Shown here: one piece after another, positions 49,786-57,041 of the stretch | How positions within the stretch are numbered: the stretch's first letter is position 1 | How the letters are laid out: each line of letters starts with the position of its first letter | Assembly (NCBI RefSeq): GCF_900107745.1 | Contig: NZ_FNRO01000017.1 | Location: forward strand, 62,001-126,000 | DNA length: 64,000 nucleotides | Reading direction: 5' to 3' | Source: Variovorax sp. YR216 | GTDB lineage: Bacteria; Pseudomonadota; Gammaproteobacteria; Burkholderiales; Burkholderiaceae_C | Notes under the pieces: generated by a model | Seen by the model: only the letters and a program-made list of their open reading frames with translations | The model's database searches: none | Told to the model about the DNA's origin: nothing | Made by a program: the position numbers and the translations under genes

Positions 49786-50427
49786 ATGATCGATATACGC
49801 CGTGTCTTCACCCAGGTCGAGCACATCCACCACGAGTTCGGCCCCCGTGCCGCAACGCCGCTGGTGCGTGGTGCGATCGCCGCGGTGCTGACCAATCCCT
49901 TCGCGGGCCGCTACGAGCCCGACATCCTTCCGATGATGAAGTTGCTCGATCCGGTGGGCCTCGACATGGCGCACCGGCTACGCGCCGCGATGGACGTGCC
50001 GGTCGAGCGCATTGCCACCTACGGCAAGGGCGCGATCGTCGGTGCGGCCGGCGAACTCGAACACGGCGCGCTCTGGCATGTGCCCGGCGGCTATGCGATG
50101 CGCGAGCTGCTCGGCTGGAAGGGCGACCGCGATGCGTACCGCCAGGGCAAGGCCGAAGAAAAGACCGGGCAGCCCGGCAACGCGCTCGCGATCGTGCCGT
50201 CGACCAAGAAGGTCGGCGCGCCCGGCACCACGCTCGATGTGCCGCTGACGAACATCAACGCGAGCTATGTGCGCGGGCAGTTCGACGCCTTCGAGGTGCG
50301 CGTGCCTGGCGCGCCGGCGGCCGACGAGATCGTCTTCATCCTCGCGATGAGCACCGGCTATCGCGTACACGACCGCGTGGGCGGACTTCGTGCCGAAGAC
50401 ATCAGCAAGTGGGACGGCCTGCGCTGA
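49786..50427 (+). CDS. DUF1185 (AA_synth, PF06684) protein, copy 1
   Basis: The 213-residue protein is a member of the DUF1185/amino-acid-synthesis family, whose one known structure has a chorismate-mutase-like fold. It shares with the next gene NPFAGRY, TYGKGAIVG, GELEH, VPSTKK, GT-LDVPL and DEIV. Compared with copy 2 it has an insert of about 20 residues after GELEH (around GWKGDRDAYRQGKAEEKTG). AGGA precedes the ATG. Its place after the reductase and UPF0280 genes suggests a catalytic step on a nicotinate-derived acid, but no reaction is known. Confidence 0.88.
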   Translation: MIDIRRVFTQVEHIHHEFGPRAATPLVRGAIAAVLTNPFAGRYEPDILPMMKLLDPVGLDMAHRLRAAMDVPVERIATYGKGAIVGAAGELEHGALWHVPGGYAMRELLGWKGDRDAYRQGKAEEKTGQPGNALAIVPSTKKVGAPGTTLDVPLTNINASYVRGQFDAFEVRVPGAPAADEIVFILAMSTGYRVHDRVGGLRAEDISKWDGLR

Positions 50428-50470
50428 GCCAATCCCTTTCGCATCCAGAGACAGACAAGGAACAGAACCC

Positions 50471-51055
50471 ATGAGTGCCAACATCCGCAAGCTCGTCGTG
50501 CAGGTCGATGAGACCCGCAAGGAAATGGGCAAGACCATCGAGCCGCCCACGCGCCGCGCCGTCGCGATCGCGGTGATCGAGAACCCCTACGCAGGCCGCT
50601 ACAGCGAGTCGCTCGACGAGCTCATCAGTATCGGCGAAGAGCTCGGCGCATTGCTCGGGCAGAAGGCCGTTGCCGCGCTCGGCATCGAGCCCGGCCAGGC
50701 CCAGAGCTACGGCAAGGCCGCGATCGTCGGCGAGTCCGGCGAGCTGGAGCACGCCGCTGCGATCCTGCACCCCAAGCTCGGCGCACCGCTGCGCGTGGCG
50801 GTGGAGAAGGGCGCCGCGCTGGTGCCGTCGGCCAAGAAGCGCGGCACGCTCGGCACCGCGATCGACGTGCCGCTCGGCCACAAGGATGCCGCCTTCGTGC
50901 GCAGCCATTTCGATGCCATCGAAGCGCGCGTGTCGGATGCACCGCGCGCCAACGAGATCGTCGTCGCGGTCGCGGTGACCGACAGCGGCCGTCCGCTGCC
51001 CCGCATCGGTGGCCTGCAAGTGTCTGAAATCAAGGGCGTCGACGGTCTCCGTTGA
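50471..51055 (+). CDS. DUF1185 (AA_synth, PF06684) protein, copy 2
   Basis: The 194-residue paralogue of the preceding gene keeps the family blocks NPYAGRY, SYGKAAIVG, SGELEH, VPSAKK, GTAIDVPL and NEIV. The conserved Glu-His and Lys-Lys suggest an active or binding site, perhaps formed between the two paralogues as a hetero-oligomer. AAGGA lies nine bases before the ATG. It is followed 49 bp later by the ABC importer genes. Confidence 0.88.
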   Translation: MSANIRKLVVQVDETRKEMGKTIEPPTRRAVAIAVIENPYAGRYSESLDELISIGEELGALLGQKAVAALGIEPGQAQSYGKAAIVGESGELEHAAAILHPKLGAPLRVAVEKGAALVPSAKKRGTLGTAIDVPLGHKDAAFVRSHFDAIEARVSDAPRANEIVVAVAVTDSGRPLPRIGGLQVSEIKGVDGLR

Positions 51056-51104
51056 GCCGCATGCCACCATTCGTTTCTCTGCAATAAACCCCGAGGAGTT
51101 TTCG

Positions 51105-52316
51105 ATGACCCCACTGCGTTTCGCCTTCACCGCGGCCGCCGTCGCCACGCTCGTCACCGCCCTTGTCCCTGCGCATGCGCAGGGCGTGATCAAGATCGGC
51201 GAGATCAACAGCTACAAGGCACAGCCGGCCTTCCTCGAGCCCTACAAGAAGGGGATGGAGCTCGCGGTCGACGAGATCAATGCCGCGGGCGGCGTCAACG
51301 GCAAGAAGATCGAGTTGATCAGCCGCGACGACAACGCCAACCCCGGCGATGCGGTGCGCGTGGCCGAAGAGCTGGTGTCGCGCGAGAAGGTCGACATCCT
51401 CGCGGGCACCTTCCTGTCGAACACTGGCCTGGCCGTCGCCGACTTCGCCAAGCAGAAGAAGTTCTTCTTCCTCGCCGGCGAGCCGCTGACCGACAAGCTC
51501 ACCTGGCAGGGCGGCAACGCCTACACCGTGCGCCTGCGCCCCGGCACCTACATGCAGGCAGCGATGCTCGTGCCCGAGGCCGCCAAGCTCAAGAAGAAGC
51601 GCTGGGCCGTCGTGTACCCCAACTACGAGTACGGCCAGTCGGCGGTTGCTGCGTTCAAGCAGTTGCTCAAGGCTGCGCAACCCGATGTCGAGTTCGTCGC
51701 CGAACAGGCCACGCCGCTCGGCAAGGTCGATGCGGGCAGCGTGGTGCAGGCGCTTGCGGATGCCAAGCCCGATGCGATCTTCAACGTGCTGTTCGGCGCC
51801 GACCTCTCCAAGTTCGTGCGCGAAGGCAACACGCGCGGCCTCTTCAAGGACCGTGACGTGGTCAGCGTGCTGACCGGCGAACCCGAGTACATGGACCCGC
51901 TGAAGGACGAAGCGCCCACCGGCTGGATCGTGACCGGGTACCCGTGGTACGGCATCACCACGGCCGACCACAAGAAGTTCGAACAGGCCTACCAGACCAA
52001 GTTCAAGGACTACCCGCGCCTCGGCTCGGTGGTGGGCTACAGCATGATCAAGTCGGCCGCCGCGGGCATCGCCAAGGCCAAGAGCACCGAGCCTGACAAG
52101 CTGGTCGCGGCCTTCAAGGGCCTGCAGGTGGACACGCCCTTCGGCAAGATCACCTACCGCGCCGAGGACAACCAGTCCACCATGGGCGCGTTCGTCGGCC
52201 GCACCAAGAACGAAGGCGGCAAGGGCGTGATGGTCGACTACGTCTACCTCGACGGGGCCGACGCGAAGTACCAGCCTTCCGCTGCCGAGATCAAGAAGTC
52301 CCGCGCGGCGGACTGA
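51105..52316 (+). CDS. ABC transporter substrate-binding protein (LivK-like), nicotinate locus
   Basis: The 403-residue precursor has a Sec signal (VTALVPAHAQG) and the type I periplasmic-binding fold of branched-chain amino-acid binding proteins (GMELAVDEINAAGGVNGKKI, DDNANPGDAVRVAEELVS). In this operon the ligand is likely nicotinate, nicotinamide or another N-heterocycle, not leucine; that is inference. The ATG follows GAGGAG at seven bases. The matching permease and ATPases follow directly. Confidence 0.9.
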   Translation: MTPLRFAFTAAAVATLVTALVPAHAQGVIKIGEINSYKAQPAFLEPYKKGMELAVDEINAAGGVNGKKIELISRDDNANPGDAVRVAEELVSREKVDILAGTFLSNTGLAVADFAKQKKFFFLAGEPLTDKLTWQGGNAYTVRLRPGTYMQAAMLVPEAAKLKKKRWAVVYPNYEYGQSAVAAFKQLLKAAQPDVEFVAEQATPLGKVDAGSVVQALADAKPDAIFNVLFGADLSKFVREGNTRGLFKDRDVVSVLTGEPEYMDPLKDEAPTGWIVTGYPWYGITTADHKKFEQAYQTKFKDYPRLGSVVGYSMIKSAAAGIAKAKSTEPDKLVAAFKGLQVDTPFGKITYRAEDNQSTMGAFVGRTKNEGGKGVMVDYVYLDGADAKYQPSAAEIKKSRAAD

Positions 52317-52340
52317 CTGAGCAAGTGAGGCGAACGGGTC

Positions 52341-54257
52341 ATGAGCTTCTCCGGTTTCATCGTCCAGCTTCTCAACGGGCTGGCGAGCGCGTCGTCGCTG
52401 TTTCTCGTCGCGGCGGGGTTGTCGCTGATCTTCGGCGTCACGCGCATCGTGAACTTCGCGCATGGCTCGTTCTTCATGGTCGGCATCTATGTCGCCTACA
52501 CGCTGGTCGACCGGCTGGGCGGCGGCATGGGCTTCTGGCCCGCGCTGGTGCTTGCGGCGATCGCGGTCGGCGTGCTCGGCGCATTGATCGAGGTGGTGCT
52601 GCTTCGGCGTATCTACAAGGCGCCGGAACTCTTCCAGCTGCTCGCGACCTTCGCGCTCGTCCTCGTCATCAAGGACGCGGTGCTGTGGTTCTGGGGGCCG
52701 GACGAACTGCTTGGCCCGCGCGCGCCGGGGCTCGCGGGCTCGGTGTCGATCCTCGGGCGGCAGTTTCCTTCGTATGACCTGTTCCTGATCGTCGTCGGGC
52801 CGGTGGTGCTCGGCCTAGTGTGGATGCTGCTCACGCGCACGCGCTTCGGCACGTTGGTGCGCGCCGCGACGCAGGACCGCGAGATGGTCAGCGCGCTCGG
52901 CGTCAACCAGGCGTGGCTCTTCACGGCGGTGTTCGCGCTCGGCGCGCTGCTGGCGGGACTCGGCGGTGCGCTGCAACTGCCGCGCGAGCCCGCGACGCTG
53001 GAGATGGACCTCAACACCATCGGCGCGGCCTTCGTGGTCGTGGTGGTGGGCGGCATGGGCTCGATCCCCGGTGCCTACGTCGCCGCGCTGCTCATCGCCG
53101 AGATCAAGGCGATCTGCATCTGGCTCGGCGTGGTCGATGTGTTCGGGCTCAGCGTGTCGTTCTCGAAGCTCACGCTGGTGGTCGACTTCCTCGTCATGGC
53201 GGTGGTGCTCGTGTGGCGTCCGTGGGGGCTGTTCGGCCGGCCGCAGGCGCCGAGCCGCTACGTCGGCATGCAGGAAGAGCCGCTGCGCCGCCCGAGCAAG
53301 ATCTATCTCATCGCCGCGGCCGTGTTCGGGCTGGTGCTCGCCGCCATGCCGCTGATCACGGCCGACTCGCCCTACACCACGGTGCTGATGATCGACCTGA
53401 TGATCGCGGCGCTGTTCGCGACCAGCCTGCACTTCATCATGGGCCCGGCGGGCATGCATTCCTTCGGCCACGCGGCGTACTTCGGCCTCGGTGCCTACGG
53501 CGCCGCGCTGCTGGTGCGCGCGAGCGGCATGCCGATGGAGCTTGCGCTCATCGTCGCGCCGCTGGTGGCCGCGGTTGGCGCATTCGTCTTCGGATGGTTC
53601 GCGGTGCGGCTCTCTGGCGTGTACCTCGCGATGCTCACGCTGGCCTTTTCGCAGATCACCTGGGCCGTCACCTACCAGTGGGACAGCTTCACCGGCGGCA
53701 GCAATGGCCTGACCGGCGTGTGGCCTTCCGCGTGGCTGTCGGACAAGCGGGCCTACTACTGGCTCACGCTGCTGCTGGTCGGCGCGGGCGTGCTGTGGCT
53801 GCGCCGGGTGCTTTTCTCGCCCTTCGGCTATACGCTGCGCGCGGGCCGCGACTCGGTGCTGCGCGCGGATGCGATCGGCATCGACGTCAAGCGGATGCAG
53901 TGGGCCGCGTTCGTGATCGCGGGCGTTGCCGCCGGTCTCGCCGGCGCGCTCTACGCGTTTTCCAAGGGCAGCATCTCGCCGGAATCGCTCAGCGTGGGCA
54001 AGTCGGTCGACGGCCTCGTGATGGTGCTGCTCGGCGGCATCCAGACGCTGGCCGGTCCGGTGGTCGGCGCGGTGACCTTCACCTGGCTGCACGACACTGT
54101 CGCGCGCAACACCGACTACTGGCGCGCCATGCTGGGCGGGATCATCCTGCTGCTGGTGCTGCTGTTCCCGCAGGGCATCGCCGGCTTCGCCAAGCAGCTC
54201 TTCGATCGCAAGCGGCACGCCGAGGAGGCCGCCGAACTCAAGGAAGCGAAGGCATGA
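52341..54257 (+). CDS. Fused ABC permease (LivH-LivM), nicotinate locus
   Basis: The 638-residue protein is a fusion of the two permeases of a branched-chain-type importer. The LivH half (about 1-300) has FGVTRIVNFAHGSFFMVGIY and GGMGSIPGAYVAALL. The LivM half (about 315-630) has GPAGMHSFGHAAYFGLGAYG and LLGGIQTLAGPVVGA. Together they give some 16-18 membrane segments. The fusion fixes the two channel halves in one chain. Its stop overlaps the livG-like start (ATGA). Confidence 0.93.
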   Translation: MSFSGFIVQLLNGLASASSLFLVAAGLSLIFGVTRIVNFAHGSFFMVGIYVAYTLVDRLGGGMGFWPALVLAAIAVGVLGALIEVVLLRRIYKAPELFQLLATFALVLVIKDAVLWFWGPDELLGPRAPGLAGSVSILGRQFPSYDLFLIVVGPVVLGLVWMLLTRTRFGTLVRAATQDREMVSALGVNQAWLFTAVFALGALLAGLGGALQLPREPATLEMDLNTIGAAFVVVVVGGMGSIPGAYVAALLIAEIKAICIWLGVVDVFGLSVSFSKLTLVVDFLVMAVVLVWRPWGLFGRPQAPSRYVGMQEEPLRRPSKIYLIAAAVFGLVLAAMPLITADSPYTTVLMIDLMIAALFATSLHFIMGPAGMHSFGHAAYFGLGAYGAALLVRASGMPMELALIVAPLVAAVGAFVFGWFAVRLSGVYLAMLTLAFSQITWAVTYQWDSFTGGSNGLTGVWPSAWLSDKRAYYWLTLLLVGAGVLWLRRVLFSPFGYTLRAGRDSVLRADAIGIDVKRMQWAAFVIAGVAAGLAGALYAFSKGSISPESLSVGKSVDGLVMVLLGGIQTLAGPVVGAVTFTWLHDTVARNTDYWRAMLGGIILLLVLLFPQGIAGFAKQLFDRKRHAEEAAELKEAKA

Positions 54258-55057
54258 GCCTCCTGAAAGTCACTGAACTCGGCAAGTCCTTCGGCGGCGT
54301 GAAAGCCGTCGACGGCATCAGCTTCGATCTCGCGCCGGGCGAACTGCTGGCGCTGATCGGTCCGAATGGCGCGGGCAAGTCCACCACCTTCAACATGGTC
54401 AACGGGCAGCTCAAGGCCGATCGCGGCTCGATCCTGCTCGATGGCCAGGAACTCGTCGGCAAGAAGCCGCGCGAGATCTGGCGCCTGGGCGTGGGCCGCA
54501 CCTTCCAGATCGCGGAGACGTTTGCCTCGCTCACCGTGGTCGAGAACGTGCAGATGGCGCTGCTATCGCACGACCACAAGCTGTTCTCCACCTGGCGGCG
54601 CGCGGCCGATCACAAGCGCGACGAGGCGCTCGCGCTGCTCGACCAGGTCGGCATGAAGTCGCAGGCCGACCGGCCGTGCAGCGTGCTCGCATACGGCGAC
54701 GTGAAGCGGGTTGAACTCGCGATCGCGATGGCCAACAGCCCGAAGCTGCTGCTGATGGACGAGCCCACCGCCGGCATGGCGCCGAAGGAGCGCAACTCGC
54801 TCATGGCGCTGACCAAGCAGCTCGTCATCGATCGCGGCATGGCGGTGCTCTTCACCGAGCACAGCATGGACGTGGTGTTCGCGTACGCCGACCGCATGAT
54901 CGTGCTCGCGCGCGGACGCTTGATTGCGCAGGGCAAGCCGCTGGAGATCCGGGACCATCCGAAAGTGCAGGAGGTCTACTTCGGCAGCGGCAAGACCTTC
55001 GAGAAGATCGCAGAGAAGGCGGCCGCGGTGAATGCGGCTGTGGGAGAGGCCGCATGA
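54254..55057 (+). CDS. ABC transporter ATP-binding protein (LivG-like)
   Basis: The 267-residue ATPase has Walker A GPNGAGKST, Walker B LLLMDEPTAG and the H-loop FTEHSMDVVF. The signature region reads LAYGDVKRVELAIA, without the usual LSGGQ but normal for LivG-type proteins. A C-terminal tail of about 25 Ala/Glu/Lys residues extends past the family core. It overlaps both neighbours by four bases. Confidence 0.93.
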   Translation: MSLLKVTELGKSFGGVKAVDGISFDLAPGELLALIGPNGAGKSTTFNMVNGQLKADRGSILLDGQELVGKKPREIWRLGVGRTFQIAETFASLTVVENVQMALLSHDHKLFSTWRRAADHKRDEALALLDQVGMKSQADRPCSVLAYGDVKRVELAIAMANSPKLLLMDEPTAGMAPKERNSLMALTKQLVIDRGMAVLFTEHSMDVVFAYADRMIVLARGRLIAQGKPLEIRDHPKVQEVYFGSGKTFEKIAEKAAAVNAAVGEAA

Positions 55058-55788
55058 GCTCGCATGAAATGTTGCTCGAAGCCAAGGCCCTGTGCGCCTG
55101 GTACGGCGCGGCGCAGATCCTCTACGACGTGGACCTCGAAGTGCGCCGGGGCGAAGTGGTCGCGCTGATGGGCCGCAACGGCGCGGGCAAGTCCACCACG
55201 CTCAAGGCGTTGATCGGCATGCTGGCCAAGCGTCGCGGTGCGGTGCGATTCCTCGGCCACGACATCTCGAAGGCCGAGCCGCATCACGCGGCGCGCCTCG
55301 GCCTCGGCTTCGTCCCCGAAGACCGGCGCGTGTTCACCGACCTCAGCGTGATGGAGAACCTCGAAGTCGGCAAGCAGGCCGCGCGCCGCTGGAGCGATGG
55401 CACGGATGCCCCGCTGTGGACGCCCGAGCGCCTGTTCAAGCTATTCCCGAACCTCGGCGAGATGCCCAACCGCCCCGGCGGCCGCATGAGCGGCGGGGAG
55501 CAGCAGATGCTCACCGTGGCGCGCACGCTGATGGGCAACCCGTATCTCGTGCTGCTCGACGAACCCTCCGAAGGCGTCGCACCGGTCATCGTCGAGCAGA
55601 TGGCGAACATGATCCTGGAGCTCAAGGCGCAGGGCGTGAGCATCCTGCTGTCGGAGCAGAACATGCATTTCGCCGAGCTGGTGTCGGACCGCGCGTACGT
55701 GCTCGAGAAGGGCCAGATCCGCTACCAGGCCACCATGTCCGAGCTCGCTGCAAACGACGAAGTGCGGCGTGCCTATCTGAGCGTTTGA
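55054..55788 (+). CDS. ABC transporter ATP-binding protein (LivF-like)
   Basis: The 244-residue ATPase has Walker A GRNGAGKST, signature MSGGEQQ, Walker B VLLDEPSEG and LSEQNMHFAELVSDRAYVLE, the LivF pattern. It pairs with the LivG-like ATPase to drive the fused permease. It starts in an ATGA overlap and ends 28 bp before the nicotinamidase gene. Confidence 0.93.
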   Translation: MSSHEMLLEAKALCAWYGAAQILYDVDLEVRRGEVVALMGRNGAGKSTTLKALIGMLAKRRGAVRFLGHDISKAEPHHAARLGLGFVPEDRRVFTDLSVMENLEVGKQAARRWSDGTDAPLWTPERLFKLFPNLGEMPNRPGGRMSGGEQQMLTVARTLMGNPYLVLLDEPSEGVAPVIVEQMANMILELKAQGVSILLSEQNMHFAELVSDRAYVLEKGQIRYQATMSELAANDEVRRAYLSV

Positions 55789-55816
55789 ATCCTTTCATCA
55801 ACCCGAGGAGCGAAAC

Positions 55817-56548
55817 ATGCACAACACCCAACGCAGATCCCTCTTGAAGTCGGCCGCAGCCCTGGGGCTGATCGGCGGTCTCGGCGCTTCGGCGCCGCTG
55901 TTCGCGGCGGCCAGGATCAAGCCCGGCGCCAACGCGGCGCTGATCGTGGTCGATGTGCAGAACTGCTTCGTCGACGGCGGCACGCTGCCGGTGAAGGGCG
56001 GTGCGGAAGTGGTGCCGCTGATCAACAAGCTCGCGGGCTCGTTCGAGAACATCGTGGTCACGCAGGACTGGCACACGCAAGGCCATGCGTCGTTCGCCAG
56101 CGCGCACGAGGGCAAGAAGCCGTTCGAATCCACCAAGCTGAGCTATGGCCAGCAGGTGCTGTGGCCCGACCACTGCGTGCAGGGGACCGACGATGCCGCG
56201 CTCCACAAGGACCTGAAGCTGCCGACCGCGCAGATCATCATCCGCAAGGGCTTCCACAAGGACATGGACAGCTACTCGGCGTTCGAGGAAGCGGATCACA
56301 AGACCGCGACCGGTCTCGGCGGCTACCTCAAGGCGCGCGGCATCAAGACGGTGTTCGTGACCGGGCTGGCCACCGACTTCTGCGTGGCATGGACCGCGAT
56401 GGATGCGCGCAAGGCCGGCTTCAATGTCTACGTGATCGAGGACGCCACGCGCGCCATCGATCTCAACGGCTCGCTCGCTGCGGCGTGGAAGCAGATGAGT
56501 GCGAAGGGCGTCAAGCGCATCCAGTCCTCCGACATCGAGACCGTCTGA
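55817..56548 (+). CDS. Nicotinamidase (isochorismatase family) with Tat signal
   Basis: The 243-residue protein has PncA features: catalytic D46 (VVDVQNCF), K144 (IIRKGFHKDMDS) and C189 (ATDFCV), metal ligands D84, H86 and H90 (DWHTQGH), and the motif WPDHCVQGT. It hydrolyses nicotinamide to nicotinate. Unlike the usual cytoplasmic PncA, the N-terminus is QRRSLLKSAAALGLIGGLGA, a twin-arginine signal, so the enzyme is probably exported. With the importer just upstream this suggests nicotinamide is deamidated before uptake. It lies four bases before the nicA-like gene. Confidence 0.88.
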   Translation: MHNTQRRSLLKSAAALGLIGGLGASAPLFAAARIKPGANAALIVVDVQNCFVDGGTLPVKGGAEVVPLINKLAGSFENIVVTQDWHTQGHASFASAHEGKKPFESTKLSYGQQVLWPDHCVQGTDDAALHKDLKLPTAQIIIRKGFHKDMDSYSAFEEADHKTATGLGGYLKARGIKTVFVTGLATDFCVAWTAMDARKAGFNVYVIEDATRAIDLNGSLAAAWKQMSAKGVKRIQSSDIETV

Positions 56549-56552
56549 CTCC

Positions 56553-57041
56553 GTGCACCGAACACCCGGGTTCGCACTGACGGTCAACGGAAGCCGCGTC
56601 GAGCTGGTCGCGTCCCGCGAGGCGACGCTGCTGCATGTACTGCGCAACGACCTGGGGCTCAACGGCCCCAAGTACGGTTGCGGGCTCGGGCAGTGCGGCG
56701 CCTGCACCGTGTGGGTCGACGGGGTTGCCGCGCGCTCGTGTGTGATTCCGGTGCATGGCGTCGCTGGGCGTGAGATCACGACGCTCGAAGGCCTCGGGTC
56801 GCGCGCGCGTTGGCATCCGGTGCAGCAGGCCTTCGAAGACGCGCAGGCCGCGCAGTGCGGCTACTGCCTCAACGGCATGGTGATGCAGGCGGCCGCGCTG
56901 CTCGCGCGCGAGACGAATCCGAGCGAGGCGCGCATCCGCAGCGAGCTCTCCGGCAACCTGTGCCGTTGCGGCACGCATGTGGAAATCACGGAAGCGGTGC
57001 GGCGCGCCGCGCAATCGATGGCCGGAGGCGCCGACTCGTGA
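56553..57041 (+). CDS. nicA: Nicotinate dehydrogenase small subunit, 2Fe-2S (NicA-like)
   Basis: The 162-residue protein is the iron-sulfur subunit of a xanthine-dehydrogenase-type hydroxylase. The plant-type 2Fe-2S cluster uses C43, C48, C51 and C63; the second cluster uses C102, C105, C137 and C139 (QCGYCLNGM, LCRCG). Length matches NicA of Pseudomonas putida (about 157). It passes electrons from the molybdenum site to the next carrier. The start is GTG at 56553 with a weak ribosome binding site, and the gene overlaps nicB (GTGA). Confidence 0.9.
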   Translation: MHRTPGFALTVNGSRVELVASREATLLHVLRNDLGLNGPKYGCGLGQCGACTVWVDGVAARSCVIPVHGVAGREITTLEGLGSRARWHPVQQAFEDAQAAQCGYCLNGMVMQAAALLARETNPSEARIRSELSGNLCRCGTHVEITEAVRRAAQSMAGGADS

